A stretch of DNA of 64,000 nucleotides. Origin: Enhygromyxa salina. GTDB taxonomy: Bacteria > Myxococcota_A > Polyangia > Nannocystales > Nannocystaceae. Location: positions 124,001 through 188,000 of the forward strand of contig NZ_PVNL01000147.1 of NCBI RefSeq assembly GCF_002994635.1, written 5' to 3'. Made by a program: the position numbers and the translations under genes. Of this stretch, positions 8,495 through 17,362 are shown one piece after another. Under the pieces are notes generated by a model. The model saw only the letters and a list, made by a program, of their open reading frames with translations, was not told where the DNA came from and did not search any database. The first letter of the stretch is position 1. Each line of letters begins with the position of its first letter.

Positions 8495-10708
8495 GTGCCC
8501 GCGCCGTTCGTCTCTGCCAAGACCCTGCTCGAGGAGCGGCGCATCGAGTCGTCTCGCCTCGAGTTCAAGGCTGGCTGGGACGAGCAGACCAAGCCGGCCA
8601 TCATCAAGACGATCTGCGCGTTCGCCAACGACCTGCTCAATCACGACGGCGGCTATGTCGTCCTGGGTGTCGAGGACGAGGGCGGAGAGGCCGTCCTGCC
8701 GCCCAAGAGGCTCTCGCCCAATTCGCTCGAGCGGGTGAGCAAGGAGCTCCTGGGGCAGGTCAGGGGGTGGATCGACCCGGAGTACGTCCCGCAGATCTAC
8801 TTCGACGAAGTCGATGGGCGCCACGTCGTCGTGGTCCGCTGCCCCACCGGGTACAACCGCCCCTATTTGGCGCCAGAGCGGCTTGGAAAAGGACCGCGGC
8901 TGGCGTGGGTGCGCGTGGGTTGCGAGACCAAGAAGGCCGTCGGCGAGCTGCGTCGACAGCTCGACGAGGTCGTCGTGCGGATCCCGTTCGACGCGCAACC
9001 GTGCCGCGAGCTCACGGCGAGTGACCTCGACAGCGACGTCGTCGAGCACTTCCTCAGGCAGGCCAGGAGCGGCCTCGTCGGCGACTCCTACACGCTCGAG
9101 GACAAGCTTCGGGGCATGGACTTGCTGCAGCGGGTCAATGGCCACGAAGCGCCGCTCAACGCCGCTGTGTTGTTCTTTACCAGCGAGCCGCAGCGGCGGT
9201 TCAGGGGCGCCGAGATCGACATCGTTCAGGAGCGCGAGGCGGGCGCCGACGAGGCCCGCAGGCACACGATCGCCGGCCGCCCGCAGTACCTGATCACCGA
9301 GACGCTCAATTGGCTCAACGCGCACAATCCCACGCTCGAGAGAAAGCACGAGGATCGAGCCGAGGCCGACCGCGACCGAGCGTGGCCGCTGCCCGCCATT
9401 GAAGAGGCGCTGGTCAACGCGGTCCACCATCGTGGCTATGACCCCGCGAGCCCCGACCCCATCCAGATCTTCATCCACCCGGATCGCATGATGATCATCA
9501 GCTATCCAGGTCCGATGCCGGGCCTCACGCTCGAGCAACTCCAGCGTGGTGAGTTCGTGCGGGTGCCAGCCCGGAATCGGCACATCGGACGATTGCTCAA
9601 AGATGTCGGTCTCGCAGAGGCACGCAGCAGCGGACTCCAGAAGATTCGTCAGGCAATGCAGCGAGCGGGCAACCCTCCGCCACAGTTCGAGTTTGATGAA
9701 ACGCGCAGCTACTTCAAGGTGACATTGCCCGTTCACCCGGCTCACCTCCCGCGCGCGCAGGCGTTGCCGTTGCGGGTTGGCGTGCCGGCACCCGCGAGCG
9801 AGCTCGTCGGTCGTGCGGCCTTGATCGAGCAGGTGAAACGCAGGCTCGAGCGACGCAGCGTGTGCCTGTTCGCGCCGCCGGGGCGTGGGGTCTCTTCCTT
9901 GCTCAACGGACTGGAGCTGCCACGAACTGGTGAGCGGCGGCATCGCCTCGACATGAGTCGCGTCAGCGGTGCGAGCTTTGACCGCTACGTCGACGAGCTG
10001 ATCGGAGGGCGAGCGGAGGGTGAGCGGCTGGTGTTCTTGCTCGACCACGTGCAGGATGCGTATGGCGATGATGGTGTCGATGAATCATCGATCCTGCGGC
10101 TGCTCGAGACCACCGACACGCGGGTCGTCGCGGCGCCGCTCGGCCTGATCGCAGACGACCACCCGTGGTGGTGGGTCCACTTCGATCCCCTCGTCGTCCC
10201 GCCGCTCTCGTCGGCTGACGCTGTGTCGCTCGCGGCCCGGTTGTTGGCTGGGCAGGGCCTGGTTCGCGCCGACGCGCTGGCGCTGGCGATCGAGCAGGCC
10301 AGCGCGGGAATTCCTCGCCTCATTCACTTGCTCGTCGATCGTGTGCTGGTCGGTCCGACGCTGGCCGAGCCACGACGGGTCCCCGAGCTCTTGGACAAGC
10401 TCGTCGCGGAGCGCGGCGATCCCAGCGGACTGCGGCGGCGAACCGAGCAGCTGCAAGCGAGTTTCTTCGACGTCCTGGAGCAGCGCGCGTGCGATCAGAT
10501 CGCCGACGCGCCCATGGGGCTCTCGCCCGACGATCTTCGCGCCGCGCTGCTCGACCAGCACGTCACCCCGGCCCAGGTTCGCCATGCGATCGCGCGGCTC
10601 CTCGACCAGGGCTGGTTGGTCGAACGCGAGGGTCGCGTTTCGTTCGAGCACCCGACGCTGGCCGACCACTGGAAAGCGGCGCGCGCCTTGAACGACCTCC
10701 GATTCTGA
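8495..10708 (+). CDS. AlbA_2 (Schlafen-like) / HATPase / P-loop NTPase fusion protein
   Basis: 737 residues from GTG 8495. Residues 15-130: AlbA_2 domain (RLEFKAGW, then AFANDLLNHDGGYVVLGVED). About 270-410: the GHKL-type ATPase that follows AlbA_2 in RecG-like regulators (EALVNAVHHRGYD near 305, RNRHIGRLLKDVGLAE). About 435-620: an additional P-loop region with a degenerate Walker A (APPGRGVSSLL, no canonical GKS) and Walker B-like LVFLLDH near 515. The last 100 residues look like winged-helix DNA-binding segments. AlbA_2/HATPase proteins are usually transcription regulators; some Schlafen-like proteins act in phage defence. The third module is unusual. Monocistronic, with a leaderless-type promoter. 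Confidence 0.8.
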   Translation: MPAPFVSAKTLLEERRIESSRLEFKAGWDEQTKPAIIKTICAFANDLLNHDGGYVVLGVEDEGGEAVLPPKRLSPNSLERVSKELLGQVRGWIDPEYVPQIYFDEVDGRHVVVVRCPTGYNRPYLAPERLGKGPRLAWVRVGCETKKAVGELRRQLDEVVVRIPFDAQPCRELTASDLDSDVVEHFLRQARSGLVGDSYTLEDKLRGMDLLQRVNGHEAPLNAAVLFFTSEPQRRFRGAEIDIVQEREAGADEARRHTIAGRPQYLITETLNWLNAHNPTLERKHEDRAEADRDRAWPLPAIEEALVNAVHHRGYDPASPDPIQIFIHPDRMMIISYPGPMPGLTLEQLQRGEFVRVPARNRHIGRLLKDVGLAEARSSGLQKIRQAMQRAGNPPPQFEFDETRSYFKVTLPVHPAHLPRAQALPLRVGVPAPASELVGRAALIEQVKRRLERRSVCLFAPPGRGVSSLLNGLELPRTGERRHRLDMSRVSGASFDRYVDELIGGRAEGERLVFLLDHVQDAYGDDGVDESSILRLLETTDTRVVAAPLGLIADDHPWWWVHFDPLVVPPLSSADAVSLAARLLAGQGLVRADALALAIEQASAGIPRLIHLLVDRVLVGPTLAEPRRVPELLDKLVAERGDPSGLRRRTEQLQASFFDVLEQRACDQIADAPMGLSPDDLRAALLDQHVTPAQVRHAIARLLDQGWLVEREGRVSFEHPTLADHWKAARALNDLRF

Positions 10709-10748
10709 CCGCGACCGAGGGCGCCTGGCGCTCACGGGAGACCCCAGG

Positions 10749-10754
10749 TAACTT
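10749..10754 (+). promoter_or_regulatory. -10-like hexamer TAACTT, leaderless start
   Basis: TAACTT is 6 bases before GTG 10761, with no ribosome site between them. Confidence 0.5.
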
Positions 10755-10760
10755 GCCCGC

Positions 10761-13700
10761 GTGCGCAGCTGGAGCCTGTCTGACCTCGCGCTCGCCCGAC
10801 CCGTCACGGTCGCGATGCTGTTGGTGGCGGTGTTCCTGCTCGGGACCATTGCGATGGCCAAGCTGCCCCTCGCGTTCTTGCCCGGTGAGTCGGTCTCGCG
10901 CGTGCGCGTGCGCGTGAACCTGACGACGACCTCGCCGGAGTTGCTCGAGCGCGAGGTCATCCGTCCGCTCGAAGAGGCGATCGCCGGGGTCCGCGAGCTC
11001 GACACGATCCGGGTCTCGAGCGGGTCCTGGGGCGTGCGCATGGACCTCGAGTTTCAGGCCGGCACCGACATCGACGCGCGCAAGCTCGAGCTGCGCGAGC
11101 GGATCGATCGGGCGCGCGCGTCGCTGCCCGACACGATCCAGACGATCGAGCTGAGCTCCTCGCAGGGGCCCGCGGACGAGCCGATCATGCGGGTGCGGAT
11201 CGCCAGCGACAAGGCGCTCGACGGCGAGTACTACCTGATCGAGCGCCGCGTGGTCCGGGCGATCGAGCGCATCGAGGGCGTGGCGTCGATCGAGCTCGAG
11301 GGCGTCGAGCCGCACGAGCTCGAGGTCGCGCTGGATCTCGACGCCGCGCGCAGCCAGGGGATCGCGCTGGGCGACGTCGGCGACGCCGTGCGCCAGACCC
11401 AGCGCGGTCGCAGCCTGGGCAGTCTGCGCGAGCGCAGGTACGACACGGGCCTGCGCAGCCCCGGGGCGCCCGCGCGGGCCGACCACTTCGCCGCGCTGCC
11501 GGTCGAGCGGGGCGCCGCGACGGCCGAGCTCGAGCCCGACACGCTCACGCTCGACGAGACCGAAGCGACGAGCGAGGCGGCCAGCGCCGACGTGTCCTTT
11601 GCACGGGTCGGCGAGGTCGCGCGGGTGGGCATGCACCCCAAAGAGCAGCGCCGCGGCAGCCGCCTCAACGGCCGCCCAGCGATCAACCTCGAGGTGTTCG
11701 CCGACGCCGGAGCCAGCCCGGTCGACGTGTCAGCGGAGGTCCGCGAGGTCGTCGATGGCCTGCGCGGGGATCCGAGCCTCGGCGGCATCGACGTGGCGGT
11801 GTTCGAGGATCAAGGCACGATGATCCTCAGCACCCTCGGGGATCTGCGTGACACGGGCATCTATGGCGGCCTGATCGGCGTGATCGTGCTGTTTGGGTTC
11901 CTGCACCGGTGGCGGACGACCGTGACGGCCGCCGTGTGCATCCCGCTGAGCGTGCTCGCGGCCTGCGGCGTGCTGTTCCTGCGCGGCGGCGAGCTCAACT
12001 GCATTGTCCTGCTCGCGCTGGTGCTGTGCGTGGGCATGCTGATCGACAACGCGGTGGTCATCGTGGAGTCGATCCAGCTGCACCTGCAGCGGGGTGAGTC
12101 GCGGATCCAGGCGGCCAAGCAGGGCGCGCGCGAGGTCGGGCTGGCGACCGTGGCCTCGACGATGTCGAGCGTGATCGTGTTCTTGCCGATGATCGTGGGC
12201 GGCGGCGGGAGCGGCAACATGTATGCGTACATGCGGCCGCTGGGAGCCACGTTCGTGACCGCGCTGGTCGCCAGCTTGCTGGTCTCGCAGCTCGCGGTGC
12301 CGCTGTTGATGTCGATGAAGCTGCCGCGATTGGGCCAGGGGCTTCGAGCCGCCGCGCCAGAGTCGGACTCGGACTCGGACTATCGCAGCACCCGCAACTA
12401 CCTGCTCGAGCCGGTCGCCCGGCTCTACGCCCGGTTTGTGACGTGGACGATCGAGCGCCCGCGGCTCACCTTGGCCGTCGGGCTCACCATGTGTGTCTCG
12501 GCCGTGTACCCGGCCAAGAACATGCAGGTCGACATGGGCATGGACGAAAAGATGGTCTCGATGCCGATCCGGCTCGAGCTGACCGGCAGCCGCGACGTCG
12601 AGGAGGTCGAGGCCCGGGTCATGGTCGCGGAGAAGGCCCTGCTCGACGACAAGGACGCTCTCGGCATCGACACGCTGACCTGCCGCTACCGTGACTGGGG
12701 GGCCTGGTGCGACGCGTTTCCGGGCACCGAGATCGAGTCCGAGCAGCAGATGTCGGACTTCAAGCAGCGCCTGTCCAACGCGCTGCCCGAGCAGCCGGGG
12801 GTCCGCTATCACGTGGGCGAGCGGGACGGCTGGTGGGCGCGAGACCGGGATCCGCGGGAGGTCCAATTCGTGCTGCGCGGCGAGGACATGGCGACGCTGT
12901 TCGAGCAGTCCGAGAAATTCGCCGCGCACCTGGCCAAGCGGCTGCCCAAGGGGAGCGCAGACGACCCCGAAGCTGGGGGTTACGACACGATCACCGGGCC
13001 GTTCAACGAGGGTAACCAGGAGCTGCACATTCAGCTCGACATCGATCGGCTGCGACGGTTGGGACTGCGGGCCAGCGACGTCGCGCAGATGGTCTCGCTC
13101 GCGTTTCAAGGCGTGCCGCTGGGCAGCATTCGCGGGCCCGAGGGCGAGGTCGAGCTGCGACTGTCGACGGGGCGGCTGCGGGACCCGGTCGCGGGGCAAG
13201 CCGACGAGGGCCCGGATCTGAGCGATCTCGAGGATCTACGCATTCCGCTGCCGCAGCCGACGGCCGGGGGCGCGCGCGAGGTCCCGCTGGCCACGCTCGG
13301 GACGATCGCGCTGTCGCGCAGCCCCTGGTGGGTGCAGCGGGTCGATCGGCAGACCGAGCTGCGCATGAAAGTGCGGTTCTTCTCGGCGGACTCGGAGGCC
13401 AACAACGCCGCGATCGAGCAGGCCAAGCAGGGCTTCGTGCTGCCCGAGGGCTACTCGTTTGGTGAGCGGACACGCTGGGGCCGCGACGAGGCCGAGATGG
13501 TCCAGCTCGCGATCAACCTGGGCCTGTGCCTGATCTTGGTGTACGCGGTCATGGCCTCGCTGTTCGAGAGCTTCTTGCAGCCGGGCGCGATCCTGGCGAC
13601 CGGGCTGTTGGGCTGTTTTGGGGCCCCATGGGCGATGTGGGCGACCGCGACGACGTTCGATCTCATTGCGATGATCGGGCTGTTCATCCTGATCGGGATC

Positions 13701-14039
13701 ATCGTCAACAATGGGATCATGCTAATCGACAAGGTCACGCAATTGCGGGCGCGGGGCGTGGGCCGTGACGAGGCGCTGGCCCTGGCTGGGCGGGATCGGC
13801 TGCGACCGGTGCTGATGACGGCGTTCACCACTGTGTTCGGGCTGATCCCCATGCTGTTTCATCACCCGACCCTGGCCGGGGTCTACTATCACTCGATTGC
13901 GATCATCATCGCGGCCGGGCTGGCGACCAGCACCGTGATGACGCTGGTGTTCTTGCCCTCGGCCTATGTGCTGGTCGAGAACTTCTCGCGGACCTCACGC
14001 GAGGTCTGGCGCTCGATCGCGAAGAAGACCGGACGCTGA
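10761..14039 (+). CDS. RND-family inner-membrane efflux transporter
   Basis: 1092 residues. It has the AcrB/MdtB/CusA layout: one N-terminal membrane helix (about residues 14-32), a periplasmic loop, a helix cluster around 355-530 (with GMLIDNAVVIVESI), a second large periplasmic loop, and a C-terminal cluster from about 915 (FILIGIIVNNGIMLIDK). The HAE1-like duplicated 'I-D-N/K ... V/I' helix-4 segments are present in both halves. RND pumps need a periplasmic adaptor and an outer-membrane channel; neither is encoded beside it. GTG start with a TAnnnT box 6 bases upstream. Substrate cannot be inferred. Confidence 0.9.
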   Translation: MRSWSLSDLALARPVTVAMLLVAVFLLGTIAMAKLPLAFLPGESVSRVRVRVNLTTTSPELLEREVIRPLEEAIAGVRELDTIRVSSGSWGVRMDLEFQAGTDIDARKLELRERIDRARASLPDTIQTIELSSSQGPADEPIMRVRIASDKALDGEYYLIERRVVRAIERIEGVASIELEGVEPHELEVALDLDAARSQGIALGDVGDAVRQTQRGRSLGSLRERRYDTGLRSPGAPARADHFAALPVERGAATAELEPDTLTLDETEATSEAASADVSFARVGEVARVGMHPKEQRRGSRLNGRPAINLEVFADAGASPVDVSAEVREVVDGLRGDPSLGGIDVAVFEDQGTMILSTLGDLRDTGIYGGLIGVIVLFGFLHRWRTTVTAAVCIPLSVLAACGVLFLRGGELNCIVLLALVLCVGMLIDNAVVIVESIQLHLQRGESRIQAAKQGAREVGLATVASTMSSVIVFLPMIVGGGGSGNMYAYMRPLGATFVTALVASLLVSQLAVPLLMSMKLPRLGQGLRAAAPESDSDSDYRSTRNYLLEPVARLYARFVTWTIERPRLTLAVGLTMCVSAVYPAKNMQVDMGMDEKMVSMPIRLELTGSRDVEEVEARVMVAEKALLDDKDALGIDTLTCRYRDWGAWCDAFPGTEIESEQQMSDFKQRLSNALPEQPGVRYHVGERDGWWARDRDPREVQFVLRGEDMATLFEQSEKFAAHLAKRLPKGSADDPEAGGYDTITGPFNEGNQELHIQLDIDRLRRLGLRASDVAQMVSLAFQGVPLGSIRGPEGEVELRLSTGRLRDPVAGQADEGPDLSDLEDLRIPLPQPTAGGAREVPLATLGTIALSRSPWWVQRVDRQTELRMKVRFFSADSEANNAAIEQAKQGFVLPEGYSFGERTRWGRDEAEMVQLAINLGLCLILVYAVMASLFESFLQPGAILATGLLGCFGAPWAMWATATTFDLIAMIGLFILIGIIVNNGIMLIDKVTQLRARGVGRDEALALAGRDRLRPVLMTAFTTVFGLIPMLFHHPTLAGVYYHSIAIIIAAGLATSTVMTLVFLPSAYVLVENFSRTSREVWRSIAKKTGR

Positions 14040-14050
14040 GCCCGGTCTTC
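14024..14050. terminator. Possible bidirectional terminator hairpin between convergent genes
   Basis: GAAGACCGG (14024-14032) pairs perfectly with CCGGTCTTC (14042-14050) around a 9-base loop. It overlaps the RND stop codon and lies before the convergent gene's stop at 14067. There is no T-run, so its function is uncertain. Confidence 0.35.
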
Positions 14051-14066
14051 GCTGGCCTGGTAGTGC

Positions 14067-15515
14067 TCAGGGGAAGATCGAGTACGCGATCCCAAACACC
14101 CCGAGGCACATCTCGTCGAGGGTCTCTTCGCCCAGGTACACGTCGATCGGCGCGTCCAGGCCCTGATCCGCCAGCGCCGCGGCGACGTAGGGGTTGGACA
14201 TGCTGTTGTTATAAGAACACCGCATGTACAGGTAGTCGCCCGCCTTCGCGGTCGGGACTTCGTCGAGCGGAGCATCGAACGCGTAGCCCCGCTGCCACTC
14301 GAAGCTGTAGTGCGGGGTCTGAACCAGGCACTCTTGCTTGATCCCGGTCCCCTCTTCCGGCTCGAGCCGATCGAGGCCGATCAGCATGTCAGTGCCCACG
14401 TAGTGCATGTGGGTACCCGTGGAGAAGATCTTGATCGGCGGGACCTGGTTGGGCAGCGCGAAGATCATCGTCTCCGTGTGATCATCGGCCCCAGCGGGGA
14501 TCCGAAACTCCGGGTTGGACCCCGAGTCGTTTGGCCCCGGCTGCAGACCCATGCCGCCACCGAGCGCGCCAAAGTTACCGATCAGCGCGAGCTCCCCGAA
14601 GTACTGCGGCGCGCCCTTGGCGAACCGGATATCCAGCGATGTCCCGCTGTCGACCTCGTCGGCCCCCGTGGGGTGGTAGTGAACGTTGACGACGATCTTG
14701 GCCCCGGCGGCGACGTTCATCGCAACCTGCTCGGGCATCCGGCTGGGCGGGACGCCGGGGGCCCACGCGCTGATCAGCGTGGGCTGGCCCAACCCAGGTC
14801 CGCCAAAGCACTCGTAGCGCCCGTCATCGCCGGCCAGTTGCTCGGCCTGGCCGCTCTCGTCCACGTACACGAGCACGTGGTGCACGACCTTGTCGTTGCC
14901 GGCCACGACCTGCGTGGCGTCGATGAACGTGGTCTCGGTGAACCCGGGGTCGAGCACGAAGCACAAAAATTTATCGGGCCCGGGGCCGACCTCGATGTCG
15001 CCGGGGATCGTCAGGCGCAGGTCCGCGTCGGCGAGCTCGATCGAGGCCAGCTCGGGGATCGGGGCCGCGGTGGCCGGGTCGCCCTCCGGTGTGCCGTCGA
15101 GGATCCAGTCATTGAACAGCGCGAGCTGGTCGTCGGTGAGCCGGGGATCGTCCTTGAAGCCGTGACGCGGAACGCACTCTTCGGTCTCGTCCGCGCCCCA
15201 CGGCGGCATCTGGCCCGACTCGACAGCCTCGAGCGCGAGCGGGGCCCACGACGCGGCCGCCTCATAATCGACCATCGAGAACGGACCAATGCCATCTTGG
15301 CGGTGACATTGACCACACTTCTCCATCATCAAGGGCGCGATGTGCTGGTGCCACGTGGTCTCTTGCGCGAGCCCGTCACCGTCGCCATCGCCATCGCCAT
15401 CGCCCCCGGTGTCCGTCCCGGTGCTGTCGCCATCGGCTGCGCTCGGGACATCGGCGCAGCCCGGTGCGAGCGAGAGTAGAGCGAAGCCAAGAGTGATCCG
15501 GTTCAGGCGCAGCAT
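14067..15515 (-). CDS. Lipoprotein with cytochrome c motif fused to a copper type II ascorbate-dependent monooxygenase-like domain
   Basis: 482 residues. A signal peptide ends in LAPGC (lipobox Cys20), followed by a Thr/Gly-Asp linker. One heme site CGQCH at 67-71 and the MPPW segment near 103 place residues 50-145 in the c-type cytochrome group often fused to oxidases. The rest resembles peptidylglycine/dopamine monooxygenase folds, with candidate copper ligands HH at 212-213, HYH at 279-281 and HMH at 369-371. It probably sits on the outer membrane facing the periplasm. Substrate unknown. It is divergent from the gene at 15580 with 64 bases between starts; TACCGT lies 12 bases before the ATG. 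Confidence 0.8.
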   Translation of the reverse strand: MLRLNRITLGFALLSLAPGCADVPSAADGDSTGTDTGGDGDGDGDGDGLAQETTWHQHIAPLMMEKCGQCHRQDGIGPFSMVDYEAAASWAPLALEAVESGQMPPWGADETEECVPRHGFKDDPRLTDDQLALFNDWILDGTPEGDPATAAPIPELASIELADADLRLTIPGDIEVGPGPDKFLCFVLDPGFTETTFIDATQVVAGNDKVVHHVLVYVDESGQAEQLAGDDGRYECFGGPGLGQPTLISAWAPGVPPSRMPEQVAMNVAAGAKIVVNVHYHPTGADEVDSGTSLDIRFAKGAPQYFGELALIGNFGALGGGMGLQPGPNDSGSNPEFRIPAGADDHTETMIFALPNQVPPIKIFSTGTHMHYVGTDMLIGLDRLEPEEGTGIKQECLVQTPHYSFEWQRGYAFDAPLDEVPTAKAGDYLYMRCSYNNSMSNPYVAAALADQGLDAPIDVYLGEETLDEMCLGVFGIAYSIFP

Positions 15516-15567
15516 GGGTACGTGCCCACGGTATCAGCGCAGCGGCTAGCTGCAAACGCATGTCGTG

Positions 15568-15573
15568 TATGCT
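15568..15573 (+). promoter_or_regulatory. -10-like hexamer TATGCT, leaderless start
   Basis: TATGCT is 6 bases before GTG 15580. This favours 15580 over the in-frame GTG at 15565, which would lie upstream of the box. Confidence 0.5.
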
Positions 15574-15579
15574 CGGCGT

Positions 15580-16173
15580 GTGTTGGCGCCCAAGGCCCTG
15601 TCCGCGTGCCTCGTGTTGCTCGTCAGCTGTGAAGGCGCGGTCGCCGAAGACAGCCTGGACTCCATGAGCATGAGCATGAGCGCGAGCGCGGGCCCGACCG
15701 AAGACAGCGGATCTAGTGGAAGTAGCGAGTTCGTGCCGATCGTCGACAACAGGCTGTGGGAGGCGCTCGACGACGTCGCGGATCCTCTGGCTGATCACCG
15801 CCCGGCCACGGTCGATTGCGGGCCCGCGGGCTGGTACCTCGAGGGCGAGAAGCTCGAGATCGACACCAACAACTGCAACTACCTCGGGCTGCGACAGCCG
15901 AGCCTGGTCGCGCTCGAGGTTGGCCAAGCACTGAAACTGGGGCTCTACCACTTCGATCTCGTCGCCCCGACCCCGGCGTCTGCTCACCTCGCGGTCTTGA
16001 TCGATGGTCAGCTCGTGTGGGAGGACAACGTGGCGATCCCCGGGGAGGCGCAGGTCTACTCGGAGGAGTTCACGTCGCCCGTCAGCGCGCCGGCTGGGGC
16101 GGAGGTCGTGCTTCATCTGCACAACCATGGCCAGAACACGTGGGCGCTGCAGCAGCTGCTTGCTGAGGAGTAG
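15580..16173 (+). CDS. Secreted lipoprotein, unknown function
   Basis: 197 residues from GTG 15580. A short signal peptide ends at LLVSC (lipobox Cys17), then a Met/Ser-rich linker (MSMSMSASAG), then a domain of about 150 residues with two cysteines (VDCGPAG, NNCNYLG) and mostly beta character. I do not recognise a family. It ends 12 bases before the stop of the convergent D-amino-acid oxidase. Start choice follows the TATGCT box; GTG 15565 would add five residues. Confidence 0.65.
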   Translation: MLAPKALSACLVLLVSCEGAVAEDSLDSMSMSMSASAGPTEDSGSSGSSEFVPIVDNRLWEALDDVADPLADHRPATVDCGPAGWYLEGEKLEIDTNNCNYLGLRQPSLVALEVGQALKLGLYHFDLVAPTPASAHLAVLIDGQLVWEDNVAIPGEAQVYSEEFTSPVSAPAGAEVVLHLHNHGQNTWALQQLLAEE

Positions 16174-16185
16174 TGAGAAGCAGGA

Positions 16186-17154
16186 TCAACCGCAGTGGTC
16201 GGCCACGCGCTGCCGAACGTCCTCGGCGCAGCCCCACGACAAGGTCACGCCCGAGCCGCCGTGCCCGTAGTTGTGGACGATCAGCTTGCCGTCGTGGACC
16301 TCGTGATCGAGCCGGACCTCGTCCCGACACGGCCGCAACCCCACGCTGACGCCGAGCTGCTCCGCGCCGACCAGTCGCGGCTCGACCCGGGCGCAGCGCT
16401 GAACGATCGCCACGGTCTGCTCGGGATCCTCGGCCAGCGACTCGACGTGATCTTGGGCGACGCCACCGAGCACCACGTCGCTGCCTCGCGGGATCACGTA
16501 GGTGATCCCGTGGGGTCCGTGCTCGTCGATCAACACCCGGTCGAGCGCGCCGCGACGGAGCCGAACCGTCTGCCCGCGGACCGGGTACACGCGGGCATCA
16601 CCAACGAGCTCGCGGGCGCCGAGGCCCGTGGTGTTGACGACGATCGGCGCGAGGTCCAGCGCAGGCGCGAGCGAGTCGACCCGGCGGATCACGATCTCGA
16701 CTCCGTAGCGGTCCAGCTCCGAGACCATCCACGGCAGGTACACGGGCATCTCGATCACCGGGGCCTCGAACACGATCCCGTGGCGGTAGCCCGGGGGCAG
16801 CTCCTCGGGGGTCGCGTGGCGAAACATGTCGACGTAGCGCGACCACGGCGGATCGGGCACGGGCTCGGTGAACAGCTCGATCGCCTCGCGCATGTAGACG
16901 CCCACCTTCGGGCCGAGCGTCAGGTTGTTGGCGATGCTCGCGAAGCGCTCGTAGCCGACGGCCGCCCACGGCCCCACGCGCTCGATCGGATCGACGCGGT
17001 AGGGGTACCAAAACGCCGCGGCCACGCTCGAGGTGGTCTGCTGGGGAGCGGTGGCCGTCCACACCTGCACGCGGCGACCGGCTCGGGCGAGCTCGGTCGC
17101 GCAGCTCAGGCCGGACACGCCGCCGCCGATGACGATGATCTCGGGCGTACTCAT
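16186..17154 (-). CDS. D-amino-acid oxidase family FAD-dependent oxidoreductase
   Basis: 322 residues. The N-terminus is a clear FAD-binding dinucleotide fold (IIVIGGGVSGLSCATELA). The family segment SSVAAAFWYPY follows at about 42-52, and the C-terminal signature HNYGHGGSGVTLSWGCA matches the D-amino-acid oxidase pattern. Length fits DAO/DASPO enzymes (about 320-350). They oxidatively deaminate D-amino acids to 2-oxo acids, ammonia and peroxide. No peroxisome-like tag or signal peptide, so cytoplasmic. Monocistronic, divergent from the SNF2 gene. Confidence 0.88.
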   Translation of the reverse strand: MSTPEIIVIGGGVSGLSCATELARAGRRVQVWTATAPQQTTSSVAAAFWYPYRVDPIERVGPWAAVGYERFASIANNLTLGPKVGVYMREAIELFTEPVPDPPWSRYVDMFRHATPEELPPGYRHGIVFEAPVIEMPVYLPWMVSELDRYGVEIVIRRVDSLAPALDLAPIVVNTTGLGARELVGDARVYPVRGQTVRLRRGALDRVLIDEHGPHGITYVIPRGSDVVLGGVAQDHVESLAEDPEQTVAIVQRCARVEPRLVGAEQLGVSVGLRPCRDEVRLDHEVHDGKLIVHNYGHGGSGVTLSWGCAEDVRQRVADHCG

Positions 17155-17362
17155 GCGCGCTGCGAGGGGTTCTCGGGGGCACTCGCCGACGGCCGCAGCC
17201 TACTGGAGACGCGCCAGTCTGTCCCGCGCAGCCAGATCACGGGTATCGCGCCAATCTGGGGGTGCCAACGGTCCGCGATGCCCGGCGAGGAGCCCCGAGC
17301 GTGGGCGGCGGCGTCGAGTGCGCATTTGCCCGCGCCGCAGCGCCAGACTATGTCCGTCGCTG

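Noticed and set aside
10761..14039. Complete tripartite efflux operon.
   Set aside because: Neither an adaptor (membrane fusion protein) nor an outer-membrane channel gene flanks the RND gene; neighbours are unrelated.
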